Positions 1 through 11,436 are shown, counted from the stretch's first letter. The stretch is 64,000 nt of DNA from Chryseobacterium sp. E1 (GCA_019203745.1 CP078104.1:3658001-3722000); one strand, 5' to 3'. Translations and numbers: made by a program. The notes: a model not told the origin generated them from the letters alone.

Positions 1-693
1 GGAATTCCTAGAAAACCTGGAATGACAAGAGAAGAATTAATCGGTATCAATGCTGGTATCGTAAAAGAAGTTACTGAAAACTTAGTAAAACATTCTCCGG
101 AAGTAATCATCATTGTAGTTTCTAACCCAATGGATACTATGGCTTACCTTGTTCACAAAACTTCAGGTCTTCCTAAGCACAAAATCATCGGAATGGGTGG
201 TGCATTAGACTCTGCGAGATTCAAATACAGATTGGCTGAAGCTTTAGAAGCTCCGATTTCTGATGTAGACGGTATGGTAATCGCAGCTCACAGTGATACA
301 GGTATGCTTCCATTATTGAGCAAAGCTACAAGAAACGGTGTTCCTGTAACTGAGTTTTTAAGTGATGATCAGCAAAAATATGTAATCGAAGAAACTAAAG
401 TAGGAGGTGCTACCCTTACAAAGTTATTAGGTACTTCTGCATGGTATGCTCCAGGTGCTGCTGTTTCTGTAATGGTTCAGGCTATTGCATGTGACCAGAA
501 AAAAATGATCCCTTGTTCTTTAATGCTTGAAGGAGAATACGGACAAAACGATATCTGTTTAGGAGTTCCTGCGATCATCGGAGCCAACGGAGTAGAATCA
601 ATTGTAAACGTAACTTTGACTGCTGAAGAGCAATTGAAATTCGCTGAAGCTGCTAATGCAGTGAGAGAAGTGAATGGAGATTTGAAATTCTAA
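1..693 (+). CDS. mdh: malate dehydrogenase, 3' part
   Basis: This is the C-terminal 230 residues of NAD-dependent malate dehydrogenase, the TCA enzyme that interconverts malate and oxaloacetate in the cytosol. The frame is open from base 1, so the N-terminal Rossmann part lies outside the window. Visible family marks are VVSNPMDTMAYL, the GMGGALDSARF segment with the substrate-binding arginine, and the catalytic-histidine motif AAHSDTGMLPL. The C-terminus NGDLKF is typical of the LDH-like Bacteroidetes MDH. A strong terminator follows 40 bases downstream, so it ends its transcript. Identification is firm; lactate dehydrogenase is the only close alternative and is less likely from the motifs. 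Confidence 0.93.
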   Translation, partial: GIPRKPGMTREELIGINAGIVKEVTENLVKHSPEVIIIVVSNPMDTMAYLVHKTSGLPKHKIIGMGGALDSARFKYRLAEALEAPISDVDGMVIAAHSDTGMLPLLSKATRNGVPVTEFLSDDQQKYVIEETKVGGATLTKLLGTSAWYAPGAAVSVMVQAIACDQKKMIPCSLMLEGEYGQNDICLGVPAIIGANGVESIVNVTLTAEEQLKFAEAANAVREVNGDLKF

Positions 694-733
694 TTATTAA
701 TCCGCTTTTAAGCAGGAATTAAAATAAATAACA

Positions 734-770
734 ACAGGCTGTTTCAGATTGAAACAGCCTGTTTTGTTTT
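734..770 (+). terminator. Rho-independent terminator after mdh
   Basis: A 12-bp perfect stem (ACAGGCTGTTTC / GAAACAGCCTGT) with a four-base loop is followed by a T-rich run. It ends mdh and may also serve the convergent lipoprotein gene on the minus strand. Confidence 0.85.
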
Positions 771-920
771 TGAGAAGTTTTTGATTTAAAGGAAATCTTA
801 TTTTTATTATTGAAATTATTATAAAATTCTTGTCTTCCTTTTTATTGTAAACATACGGATCTATAAAACTCTTTGTCCAGGTATTGGTAATTTCCGAAAA
901 ATCTTTTCCTATAAATTTTT

Positions 921-1355
921 CTAATTCTTCTTTTTGACATCAATGTTATAATTTTCATTTTCAAATGGGATCGTAATTTCTACTTCGTTGATAAAATTAA
1001 GATTTTTCATGAGCTTTACAGAACTCTCTACTAATGTTTTCTGAATAGCATTTCCGCTTGACCAATATTCTTTGAGTTGTTTTTCTGTGACATTAGACTG
1101 TGGATTTAATTCTTTATATTCAGAATAGTTTTTTACATAGGTTATGGTAGCTTTTCCATTTGTCAATTCAACATTTTTTACAGACCCTCCGCCTCTAAGC
1201 CTTGAAGCTTCTGTTTTTAACTTTTCTAAATCTGAGCCAATCTTTGTCTGATTCAGTGTTGTTTTATTTTCTTCTTTTTCTGCTTTTTTCCCATCGTTGC
1301 AACTCAGCGTGATGAATGTGATGGCAGATAGGATAAAATTAAATTGTAACTTCAT
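921..1355 (-). CDS. small lipoprotein, unknown function
   Basis: Start chosen at the Met followed by KLQFNFILSAITFITLSC, a signal peptide ending in a lipobox cysteine, giving a predicted periplasmic or outer-membrane lipoprotein. The mature part is lysine-rich and shows no domain I recognise. The frame as read stops at 921, but removing one A from the preceding run would extend it with sensible codons (VKKEELEKFIGKDFSEITNTW) to about 795, close to the mdh terminator, so the true C-terminus is probably about 40 residues longer. Function unknown. Confidence 0.6.
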   Translation of the reverse strand: MKLQFNFILSAITFITLSCNDGKKAEKEENKTTLNQTKIGSDLEKLKTEASRLRGGGSVKNVELTNGKATITYVKNYSEYKELNPQSNVTEKQLKEYWSSGNAIQKTLVESSVKLMKNLNFINEVEITIPFENENYNIDVKKKN

Positions 1356-1429
1356 TTTTATGGATTTAGAACTGTTCAAAACTAAAAATTATTGAAGTTT
1401 TATGATTACGGGAAACCATAATTGTCTTT

Positions 1430-2344
1430 TTATTTCATTTCACTTACAAATCTTTCAATCACACTCACAAACTCCCTGTTTCTCTCGTAATATAAAAGAT
1501 GTCCGCCATCAATAACTACCACTTTCTGATGAGGAAACTGAAAGGTCTTATAATGCCGGGTTCCTACAGCTTTATCTTTTTTTCCTGTGATTACCAGCAC
1601 CGGAACCTTGATGTCTTTTGCCATTGGTGCGTAATCAGCATAATATTCCGGAAATTCTTTAGGTTTTGAAATCACAGCCATCCCGAAATCGATAATTCGT
1701 GGGTGAAGAGAATCCACTTTATCCATCTTTTTAATGGTTTCAACATCCTCTGTGAGGAATTTATATCCGATTCTTTTCTTTCTTAATGCAGTGCTTATTT
1801 TTGAAAGCTCTGAAGAAAGACTGTCTTTAGGAATAACTTTATTTTTATGCTGTAAAAGACTGTTTCCATATTCAATCTGTTCTTGTACAGAGTCATCATT
1901 CAGGAAATGGAGAGTAATATTGGAAAGGATAAGTCCTTTGGTGTACTGAGGATATTTTTGGCATAATTAACAGCAATAATTCCCCGAATGAATGGGCTAG
2001 CAAAAATACCTTTTCCAACTTCAGATACTGTCTCAATTCTTCAATGTCCTGAACCATTTTATCCAGATGATAATCTGCAGACTTTCCGGATTCTCCTGAG
2101 CCTCTTTGGTCCATATAAATCATCTGCATATTTTTTCAAGACTGCTGCCTCCTAAAAGTTCAAATGACGGATATCCCTGTCCGGGCCCTCCGGGAATATA
2201 GATGCAGGGATCTCCTGTTCCTGAAATCTTGTACTTTATCCTGACATGGTCTGAAGTCTCATAGAAGCCTTCAGGTTCTTTATTCTGAGCTGAAACAGTA
2301 ATGGTGCTTGTGAATAAAATAAAAAATAGGATGAGTGTTTTCAT
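1430..2344 (-). CDS. secreted alpha/beta hydrolase, prolyl-iminopeptidase-like (S33), frameshifted
   Basis: Joined reading of four frame pieces. The start is set at [20 protein letters not shown], a Sec signal peptide, so the enzyme is exported. Order of motifs fits alpha/beta hydrolases of family S33: oxyanion segment GGPGQGYPS, then [11 protein letters not shown], nucleophile elbow LLAHSFG, an aspartate in [10 protein letters not shown] and the catalytic histidine in DGGHLLYYE. Frame breaks fall near 2125, 1965 and 1735; the first is repaired by one extra A. The substrate cannot be told; peptide or ester hydrolysis are both possible. Because the breaks look like those in essential genes of this window, the gene is probably intact in the organism. 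Confidence 0.75.
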
Positions 2345-2545
2345 ATAGTAATAACAGTTTAATAACATGATTTATTACTTCTATTGTAAGGAATGATGCA
2401 TTGTTTTTACATAAAGACTATATAATACGACACATTTTGTCGCAGTGCAGAACTAGCTTTGTATAACAAACCATTAGAATGAAAGATTGATACTTAAAAC
2501 CTATAGAAAAACTAATGATTTTTATATTAAATCAAATTCATGTGA

Positions 2546-2575
2546 TTTGAAAAACTTTTAAAAAGATTAAATTTG
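2546..2575 (+). promoter_or_regulatory. Bacteroidetes-type promoter upstream of the RHS locus
   Basis: TTTG at 2546-2549, an 18-base spacer and TAAATTTG at 2568-2575 match the -33/-7 consensus TTTG / TAnnTTTG of Bacteroidetes primary sigma factors. It would start transcription near 2582, leaving an untranslated leader of about 250 bases before the T9SS-tailed gene at 2833. The 464-base gap from 2369 holds no other clear element apart from a possible 31-codon ORF. Confidence 0.55.
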
Positions 2576-2614
2576 CAAAAAATTATTAAACCATCTACTC
2601 AATCAGAAATAACC

Positions 2615-2710
2615 ATGAGAATACAACATTTTCGGGATGTCTATTATATCTTCCACACTTCTTTATATCAAAATACCAGATTCTTTTTTGAATTAAAAAC
2701 GTCAGAATAG
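2615..2710 (+). CDS. possible 31-codon leader ORF
   Basis: An ATG opens a 31-codon frame beginning MRIQHFRDVYYIFHT inside the long leader of the RHS locus. It lies just downstream of the promoter. There is no recognisable domain and no strong ribosome-binding site, which is usual in Bacteroidetes. It may be chance; it is listed because it is the only frame in the leader with reasonable amino-acid composition. Confidence 0.2.
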   Translation: MRIQHFRDVYYIFHTSLYQNTRFFFELKTSE

Positions 2711-2832
2711 AATCAAAATTTAAAATTATTCTATAAAAATACCTATCTAAGTATCAATATCAAGCAACTATAGCTGATATGTTGATTGGTACTTTATGAA
2801 AGTATTAATTTTCACCGTTTAAAAACATAAGT

Positions 2833-4458
2833 ATGAAAAAACTCTACATAGGTGCATTTACCTTATGCACAATTCTGGGGCTATCTGCTCAGGAAGTGGT
2901 ATGGCAGAAAGACATTCAATCCTCTACTCAGGATTTTCTAAGCCAGATTACTACAACCATCGATCAACAATACCTTATCACGGGAAGCTCTATTCAAAGC
3001 GATAAGCAGCAGACTTCAGGCAGTAAGCAGAATAATGGTTACGATTTCCATCTTGTAAAACTGAACCAGCAGGGAGAAGAGGTCTGGGAAAAATATTTCT
3101 CAGGGCAGAATCATGACTATCTCTCAGCCACTGTTACCACCCAAGACGGAGGATTTCTGCTGGCCGGGACTTCTTATTCCGGGAAAGGACTTGATAAGAA
3201 AGAAGATTCCAAAGGCGGATCAGATATCTGGTTAATAAGACTTAATGAATTCGGTGATGAACTATGGCAGAAAACCTTAGGAACTTTCTCAGATGAAGAA
3301 GCAAGATCAGTCATTCAAACCACAGATTTAGGATTCTTTGTTGCCGGCAATGTACAGAACTCATCCAAAGGCTATGGTTCCAAAGACGTCTGGATCACAA
3401 GATTGGATAAAGATGGAAAAGAACTCTCACAGCTTATTTTAGGCGGAAAAGGCCTGGATGAAGTTGAGAAAATGATCCCAACGAAAGATGGCGGAGCTTT
3501 GTTAGGAATTTATTCCAGAAGCTCCGAGGTCCGTGATTCAGGTTCCGGTGTCAGAAACCCTGAAAGTAAATCTTCATCTGAAAATACAGCTACCCGTACC
3601 CTGACCTCTGTAACCTCCAAACAAAGCAGCAATTATGGTGAAGGCGATTACTGGATCGTAAAACTGGACAAGAACGGAAAAATAGAATGGGAAAAGAACT
3701 ATGGTGGAAAAGGAGATGATCATATCAGAACTTTAGCCCTCACTTCTACAGGTTACATCATTGGTGGAGAATCCAGATCCGAAAGATCAGGAAACAAAAC
3801 GGTAGGCACCCAAGAAGGCACAGATATTTGGCTGATTTCTTTAAATGAAAGAGGGGATGAGCAGTGGCAAAAATCTTACAACTTCAAAAACCGTGATGTC
3901 TTAATGGGAATGAGCATCATTCATTCAGCAGATGATAAATCCTCCAAAGGAATTTTGTTAGGCGGTTATACCCAGGCTGAAGGCAGAATAGAAAAGGATG
4001 ATGAAACATTCTGGATGCTGTATCTGGATCAGAATGGCAATGAGCAGTGGCGAAAGCATGTGGCCGGAGAATCAAGGCAGAGAGAGGAAAGACTGTCAGA
4101 TCTGAAACTGAACCGGGATGGTTCTATAATCCTGGCGGGAACCAGTGCCAAAGAACTGGGAAAAGAAAACTGGAAGATTGTGAAGCTTGGAGATAAGCAG
4201 GTTAGTCAACTGATCGAAAAACAGGATATCAAGATTTATCCGAACCCGGTATCTGATTATGCTTATGTAGAAATCGGCTTTGATTTTAAGGAAGCTGAAA
4301 TTCTGTTGTATGATATGAGCGGAAGGCAGCTTCAGAGTCTGAAGACAAAGAATAATGTGACCAAGATTAATACGCAGAACCTTGTACAAGGGGCTTATCT
4401 GGTGACCATCAAAACGGATAATAACAAAACAGCTAATGCTAAATTGATTAAAAAGTAA
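2833..4458 (+). CDS. T9SS type A sorting-domain protein with repeated beta-propeller-like units
   Basis: 541-residue secreted protein. Residues 1-19 are a signal peptide ending at AQ. The middle consists of about six repeats of roughly 55-65 residues with the pattern W.K.LGG...DE..... DGG....G, each containing DIWLIRLNEFGDELWQK-like strands, as in delta-60/propeller-type surface proteins. Residues from about 465 to the end (KIYPNPVSDY, LYDMSGRQLQ, final KLIKK) form a type A C-terminal sorting domain, so it is exported through T9SS and anchored or released at the surface. It sits 10 bases upstream of the RHS gene pair and probably shares their transcript. Its role for the RHS toxins is unknown; adhesion or display is inference only. 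Confidence 0.88.
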   Translation: MKKLYIGAFTLCTILGLSAQEVVWQKDIQSSTQDFLSQITTTIDQQYLITGSSIQSDKQQTSGSKQNNGYDFHLVKLNQQGEEVWEKYFSGQNHDYLSATVTTQDGGFLLAGTSYSGKGLDKKEDSKGGSDIWLIRLNEFGDELWQKTLGTFSDEEARSVIQTTDLGFFVAGNVQNSSKGYGSKDVWITRLDKDGKELSQLILGGKGLDEVEKMIPTKDGGALLGIYSRSSEVRDSGSGVRNPESKSSSENTATRTLTSVTSKQSSNYGEGDYWIVKLDKNGKIEWEKNYGGKGDDHIRTLALTSTGYIIGGESRSERSGNKTVGTQEGTDIWLISLNERGDEQWQKSYNFKNRDVLMGMSIIHSADDKSSKGILLGGYTQAEGRIEKDDETFWMLYLDQNGNEQWRKHVAGESRQREERLSDLKLNRDGSIILAGTSAKELGKENWKIVKLGDKQVSQLIEKQDIKIYPNPVSDYAYVEIGFDFKEAEILLYDMSGRQLQSLKTKNNVTKINTQNLVQGAYLVTIKTDNNKTANAKLIKK

Positions 4459-4468
4459 ACTGATAATT

Positions 4469-7227
4469 ATGAAGAAAACATTGCAATTACTGGTATGTCT
4501 TTTATATAGTGTTTTATATATTGGGCAAAGCAAGAATGTAGATATTATTCGACCTACTCCTTCTGCGGCAGGCTTATCTACTTATAATACGATGCCGGTT
4601 TCTATACAGACAGGTGTACCAGATATATCTTATCCTTTAATAAATATTGAAACAGGAAATAGATCTGCCAATATTAATTTAGGACTCAGTTACCATGCTG
4701 GGAATGCCTCTAATGATAATTGGGTTAGTGAAGTAGGGCAAGGATGGTCATTTTTAGGAACAGGTATTATTTCCAGAGAAATTGATGGTGATTTTGATGA
4801 AGTATTTGATGATAATACTCTTCAACATTACATTAAAAATGAATTTGATGATATTTATAACTTTAATATTCCGGGGAATCAGGGAAATTTAGGTTTATAA
4901 GAGATATTCAGAATAATACTTTTAAATTGATAAAACTCACTCCTTTTACCTCTAAAATAGAATACAAGAGACCTGATAATCCGGCAACCCTTATTTTAGA
5001 TTCCTTTACAATTACAAGCGAGTCAGGAATTCAGTATGTTTTTAAGGATTATGATCTCAATATGATGAATGTATGGAAGAAAAATCATCCTTTAAATGGC
5101 CCTATGTATGCTGATAAGCAATATAGAAGTGCTTTTTATATTTCTTCCATTCTGGATGAAAATGGTCAGGAATTGGTAAAATATACCTATTTAAGAGATA
5201 TGAAATATCCTCCGGGAGTTAATGAGCAGGCTACTATAACAGAAACCAACAAATTAACCCGCATAGAAATAAAAGATCATGGAATTATAGAGATTAATTA
5301 TAACAAGAATGAAGAATATGGTAAGTACAATGATATATTTTCGATCAATAATATTGTACTCAAAACATCTAGTAATATATTTGTTAAAAAATACATCTTC
5401 AATTACTCCTACCTTTCTCCTTATTTGGGTTCCGCTGATCCTCAGGAGCTTAGAAGGTCATTGAAATTCCTTTAGTCAGGTTGATCAAAATGGAAAAACG
5501 ATTGAAAAATATGAATTTACTTATGATCAGGTATTATTTCTGGATAAAAATAATCAGCTACAAAAAGTAATATTTCAGAGCTAAATAAGATCAAATTACC
5601 TACCGGAGGTATTATTGAATATATTTTTGATTTTCCTATGGGGTATGTTGAACGAAGGGTAACTGTTCCGGTTCCTAAGGTCCATCTTACTGATATTTCA
5701 TTTACAAAAGTTAATGGTCCAAGAAAGTATGCTTTTACGCTTACAGAAAATAAGACTCTTGAAATAGATGCTTCAGGGATTGGGCAAGTATCATCTTATT
5801 TATGGGCTCTTCAGTTCTGGAAAAAAATGGGGATACTTATAGTGTTTCACATGCTATGGGCCAGCCTATAGATCAGAATCCGGATTTAGAATATGTTCAA
5901 AAAGGACATTTGAACCTGGTGAATATTACCTTGATTTATACTGCAATGATCTCTCATGTTCGAATCTTAACTTATCTGATCCTGCTGTTGTTCAGATATG
6001 GCGTGACGGAGATGGGGAGCCTACTGAAACGATTATTAAAGAATATACAATAATAGGACCTCCAAGAATTAAAAACATTAAATATTATAATGCTGATGTA
6101 GTAAATATTATTAATACTCCTCTTCCGGTGAAAGTGGATGAATATGAGTATGATAAGTTTGATGACCCGGGTAGTTCAAGTGGATATTCATTACTTCCTT
6201 CAATGATTTATAAAAATATAAAAGTTATTCAGGGCGGCAATAATGGCTATACTAAATATTACTTTAAGGCACCGGATGCATACCTTTGGCAAAATGGTTT
6301 GTGGCCTAATTATAACCTTACCCGCGGAGGGCTTATTGATAAGAAAGAAGTCTATAATGCCTTAAATCAAAAATTATCTGAAGATTTGTTTGAATATACC
6401 ATTGAAGAATATGATGGACCTGCTTACAAGCTGGATCAATTCATAGAAACAAAAACCTCTTGGATCAAGGACAGCAAGGTGGTTTCCCGGAATTACTTTG
6501 ATTCAGGAATGGTAGAGACCAAGAATGAGATATTCCGAAATACGCATAACAATAAGCCTAAATTGGAAAGATCTACCTCCTTTGATGGAAGCATTCAGGA
6601 GACTACCTATCAATATTCCCTGGAGAAAAATAATTTGAAATTATTGGGAGCCAATATGGTAGGTATTCCTTTAGAAATTACTTCCACGATTAAGAAAAAT
6701 ATTTCTGATCCGGGGAAGCTTATATCCAGGTCGGAGACAAAATATGAGAATCCAGGTCACAAATATCCATCGTCATCAGTTTCTTATGATTCTCAGGATC
6801 TATTGGCCTCAGAAGTGATTTTCAATCGCTACGACAGCAAAGGAAATTTAGAGCAGTATACAACCAAAGATGGTATTCCGGTTTCTGTGGTTTGGGGTAC
6901 AACAAGACCCAGCCTATTGCCAAAGTAGAAGGAGCGTCTTATGATCAGATTGTGCCTTATCTATCTGATATTATCAGTAAGTCTGATGCCGCTGTGATTT
7001 CAGAAGCAGATCTTCAAAATGCTCTTGATGCGTTTAGAAACAATACAAACTTTGGAAATTATCAGATCACTACGTATTTGTTTGATTCTCTGGCACGGAT
7101 GAAAACCATGACTCCTCCTACAGGAGTTCGTGCGGTGTATCAGTATGATTCAGCGGGAAGACTGGAGAAGGTAGAAGATGAGGCAGGAAAACTGCTGAAG
7201 AAATACCAGTACAATTACGGACATTGA
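4469..7227 (+). CDS. secreted RHS-repeat / SpvB-like shell protein, frameshifted
   Basis: Joined reading of six frame pieces, about 919 codons. The start MKKTLQLLVCLLYSVLYIGQ is a Sec signal peptide. The N-terminal region (PTPSAAGLSTYNTMPVSIQTG, then GLSYHAG and VGQGWSFLGTGIISRE) is typical of the SpvB-like N-termini of Bacteroidetes RHS proteins, and the C-terminal part has YD-type repeats (YQYDSAGRLEKVED), ending in KYQYNYGH without a toxin tip. Breaks occur near 4898, 5470, 5600, 5820, 6060 and 6900; the first is repaired by one G. It directly precedes the DUF6443 gene. By analogy with TcB/TcC of Tc toxins, the two may build one hollow RHS shell; that is inference. Confidence 0.78.
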
Positions 7228-7289
7228 TCATAAGTAATGAGGGCTTCAGCGTAAAAGCCATATTCTCTAATTTCTAACATTCGATTAAG

Positions 7290-10200
7290 ATGAAAAAAAT
7301 AATATTAATATTCTGTCTTTTGTCTGTTGGCATTTCAAAAGCACAGACCACCACAGAAAACTATATATCCACTACAGACTGTCTGAATGATGACTGTAGT
7401 AAAAAGACAGAGACGGTACAATACTTTGACCTGTTGGGAAGAGCCAAACAGGTTGTGAATGTAAAAGCAACACCCTTAGGGAAAGATGTGGTCACTCCCA
7501 TTGTATATGATGATCAGGCAAGACAGACCCGGACTTATCTTCCGGTTCCTCAGAATTCGACATCTAATGGAGCCATTTATTCCCAATCCCCGGGAATGGT
7601 TGCATATCCTGTTTCTGATGTTACCAATATCTATTCCGGAGAAAAGACTTATACCGAGAAGATCCTTGAGAATTCACCATTACAGAGAGTTTTGCAACAA
7701 AAGCCGATCGGTAACGACTGGAATACCAAATCTGTAACTTTTGGTTATGATCTCAATACAATTGAAGATCATGTTAAAAATATGAAGTGATTACCACCTG
7801 GAATCCTTCAGAAAATGTTTATACCAATACTTTGCAGCCCGCCACGGAATACCAGCAGGGTCAATTGGTGAAAAATACGGTCACTGATGAAGATGGAAAC
7901 AGAGTGATAGAATTTAAAGATGCTTCCGGGCAGACAATACTTATCCGAAAGGTCATCGGGACATCTGGAAATGCCGATACCTATAACGTTTACAATGATT
8001 ATAAACAGCTTGCTTATGTTATTCCCCCAATAGCTTCGGTTGTGGTCTTAGATTCTGCTACCATTGATAACCTGTGTTACCAATACAAATATGACAGTAA
8101 GAATCGTCTGACAGAAAAGAAGCTGCCTGGAAAAGGCTGGGAGTATTTTGTGTACGATAAGCAGAACAGGATAGTGGGAAGCCGTGATGCCAATTTAAAA
8201 GAGAAAGGACAATGGCTGTATACCAAATACGATCAGTTTGGGAGAGTAGCGATTACGGGACTATCTACCGGAGGAGAAAGATTACAGGAACAGAATATTG
8301 CAGACAGTTACGGATCCAATAATGTTAACCGTCTGACGAGTGCTCTTTTTGAGCGCCAGGGCATGGAAGTGTATTATGGAAACCCGGATGCTACCTATCC
8401 CAATTCTACCAAATGGGTGAGCTTATTATCTTTAAATTACTATGATATTTATCCCCTCTTCCTTCAGGAGCTGGAGTTCCGGATTTTATAGCGGGTCAGA
8501 AGGTGATGAAACAGCCGGGCCAAAGTACAAGCTCTAAAAATACCAAAAGTCTTCTTTTGGCAGCTTATGTAAAAAATGTTGAAGATGATGCCTGGACAAG
8601 AAATTATACCTATTATGATGAAAAAGGAAGAACCATAGGATCATATGCCGGAAACCATCTTGGCGGATATACCAGAACAGAATCAGAAGTTGATTTTGCC
8701 GGAGTAACTAAGCAAAGTAAAGTGTACCACAAAAGATTGTCAGCGGATGTTGAAAAAGTGATCACCCAAACTTACACCTATGATCATCAAAACCGATTAT
8801 TGGTTCATAAACATCAGGTGGATGCCAACCCTGAAGAAATTCTGATACAGAATGAGTATAATGAATTATCCCAGTTGAAGAATAAAAAACTTGGGGTACC
8901 AATCCTTCTCAGCCGATTCAAAGTATTGATTATAGTTATAATATAAGAGGGTGGTTGACGAAGATCAATGATCCATCAAATCTTAACGGAAAACTTTTCG
9001 GTTATGAACTAAGATATAACAATCCGGTGAATGTGAATGTAGCCCCGGAAAATTTACCGGAACAATAACAGAAGTGGACTGGAAGAATGCTTCAGAAGAA
9101 GTATTGAAACGTTACAACTATAGCTACGACGGGCTAAATAGGCTACAGGATGCTGTATATTCAGAACCTAATGCCACCGTTCCGTTTAATAATAATTATA
9201 ATGAACATCTTACTTATGACTTTAACGGTAACATTAAAACTCTAAAAGGAATGCTTTTCCTTCATCAGGAAGCCCAACCTCTACCCAGGTAGATGACCTG
9301 GTGTATGAATATAGCGGAAACCGTTTGACGAAGGTTATTGAAAATGCTTTGAATGATACGGGCTATGAAGGTGGAAACAATGCTATTTCCTATGACCTGA
9401 ACGGAAATATGAAAGATATGCTGGATAAAGGGATACAGTCTGTACAGTATAATTATCTGAATTTATCCAATGAGTTTGCCATTCTGCAAGGTAGTTTTGG
9501 TCAATTGTCAAATAGCTCTATTAAGTATCTTTACCGGGCTGATGGAACCAAGCTTCGTAAAACATATACAGAGAAACTTCCAAAAGGAAGAACCTCTACC
9601 AGTATGACAGATTATCTGGATGGCTTTCAATACAGTTATGTGGAGGGAGGAAGAATTTGTCCGGAGTGCAGAACAGAAAATGCATATGAACAGCAGGCTT
9701 ATAAAGGAACTATAGATCCTATATTTACAAATATTCCGGAATGGAAACTGGATTTTGTAGCCACAGCAGAAGGCTTTTACAGTTTCACAGAAAACCGTTA
9801 TATTTACCAGTACAGAGACCACCTTGGAAATACCAGGGTAAGTTTTGCCAAGAACAGCACAGATGCTCCTGAAATTACAGATACCAACAATTATTATCCT
9901 TTTGGGTTGAACCATATCTCAGGGCAATTTAGTACTGCTAACTTTGGAAGTTATTACAGTTATAAATACAATGGCAAAGAGCTTCAGGAAACGGGCATGT
10001 ATGATTATGGAGCCAGGATGATGATTCCTGATTTGGGTAGATGGGGTGTTATGGATGCCATGTCTGAGAAATACAGTTCATGGAGCCCTTATAACTATGC
10101 CATCAACAATCCTGTGATGGTCATAGATCCGGATGGAAATGACGCAATGTTCGCTTCGGGGAGGCCGCACAGATTGCTTTTAAAGCTTATGTAGCAACAA

Positions 10201-11033
10201 TGTCTACAAGTACCGAGTCATCGGGAGGGAATATTTTTACGGGGATGGGATCTACAGGATTTGGACCAACCGATTGGATTCTTCAGAATATTAATGGAGT
10301 GTCAACATGGAGTTATAATGCAAAAATAAAAACTGTTTCACAAGCTTTGGCGGCAGGGTATAAGAATGTTGCTGCAATTTATTCTTATGCTAATATTTCA
10401 GGAGAGGGATTCTTAGGTTCTGGAAAGTATAGTTATTCTTTAAATTCTAATGGATCAGTGGTTAATAATATAAGTGGGGCAATATTAGGAGGGAGTTTTT
10501 CTACCCCAGCAGGAACAAATATATCTACTGATACATATTTTAATAATAATATTGAGGATGGAGTTATTAAAAGTTGGTCAAATTCAGGTAATATTGCTGC
10601 AAAATTTACTTACGGTATAGTAAATAATGCCTATGTTACAGCTCAAATTTTTGATATGGGTTTGTTAGAACGTCCTGAATGGAAAAATCCTTTGGGAGGA
10701 AATTATGGAAATCTAGATGGTACACCTAACTATAAACAAGCAGATGCCCTAGTTAGTACTGTAGCAACAGCAGCTCCTTATGCAAGAGGGGCTAAAGCTG
10801 TAAATTCTCTTATGCCTGAAGGTATGAGTATTTTAAACAGATTTGAATCTACTTCAGGAACAAGTGGTACAATAAATCTTTTAAACAAAGGAGTAGATTA
10901 TGTAAATGGAACTGTTGGTAAAGGAATGATAGCAAGACCAATAGTTACTGGTGTCGTGAATGCGTCTACTCCGGATAGTCCTGTTCGAACTTGGCTGAAG
11001 AGAAATGTAGGATATAGACCTCAATTTGATTAA
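7290..11033 (+). CDS. resident DUF6443 / RHS-core protein with C-terminal toxin tip, frameshifted
   Basis: Joined reading of seven pieces, about 1248 codons. MKKIILIFCLLSVGISKAQ is a Sec signal peptide, followed by a DUF6443 region (CSKKTETVQYFDLLGRAKQ), YD repeats, and the RHS-associated core (NNYYPFGLNHISG, KYNGKELQETGMYDYGAR, PDLGRWGVMDAMSEKYSSW, ending DPDGNDAMFASG). After a linker STSTESSGGNIFTG the last 260 residues are a variable tip rich in Gly, Ala and Ser, which I cannot assign to a known toxin family. A G-run at 10158-10161 is one base short for reading through from core to tip. The tip has a two-helix membrane protein as its neighbour, suggesting a membrane target. This is the only complete gene of the locus; seven truncated core copies follow. 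Confidence 0.8.
9946..10253 (+). repeat. RHS core repeat, resident copy
   Basis: Copy 0 of a near-identical stretch of about 300 bp that encodes GSYYSYKYNGKELQETG through DPDGNDAMFASG and the linker STSTESSGGNIFTG. The same DNA recurs, whole or shortened, at 11442, 12949, 14343, 16012, 17444, 19058 and 20587. It carries enough homology for RecA exchange between the resident gene and each silent unit. Confidence 0.93.
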
Positions 11034-11045
11034 TATATAATTATA

Positions 11046-11284
11046 ATGGAATTGTTAGAAATAATTTTTGGTGGATTAATAATCAATTTTCTTGGAATTA
11101 ATGCAAGATATTATTTTCTTAAAATTTTTAATAAAAATTTAAAGAAAGAAGATTTTAAAAATGATAAAAATGATATAGGTGCCAAATTTTCTCAAGGGTT
11201 TTATAACTTTTTGTTGGTCTTATAGTATTTTGTATTTTATCATTTGGTATAGTGTATATTGCTTATAAATTAAACTTTTTATAG
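11046..11284 (+). CDS. two-helix membrane protein, putative immunity to the resident tip
   Basis: Starts MELLEIIFGGLIINF 12 bases after the resident toxin stop. As read, it stops after 59 codons at 11225; one added G near 11217 extends it through a second hydrophobic stretch (LIVFCILSFGIVYIAY) to the TAG at 11282. Two transmembrane segments flank a lysine-rich loop. Position immediately after a polymorphic toxin tip and small size are the usual signs of an immunity gene. An integral membrane immunity suggests that the tip acts at the inner membrane. Confidence 0.6.
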
Positions 11285-11349
11285 ATTGTAAAAACTGCTC
11301 TAGCTGGGCAAGTTTTCCACTCGTATCTGACTGTTTATTTTCCCCAGCT

Positions 11350-11436
11350 GGTGCGAGCTTCTAGCTCGTACCATATAAACAATCAACCCTATAATAAGTA
11401 AGGGTTGATTTATGGTTGACACAAGCGAGGCGTTCC
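11350..11436 (+). repeat. inter-cassette spacer 1 (palindrome, terminator stem, second palindrome)
   Basis: Palindrome GGTGCGAGC-N5-GCTCGTACC at 11350-11372 is followed by a perfect 10-bp stem AATCAACCCT/AGGGTTGATT (11381-11410), which looks like a terminator for the immunity gene, and then a degenerate second palindrome ACACAAGCG-N3-CGTT that ends just before the next core begins. Confidence 0.85.

Noticed and set aside
9508..9915. 135-codon minus-strand frame over the RHS gene
   Set aside because: It is the antisense shadow of a coding frame with typical RHS repeats; it has no domain and no promoter.
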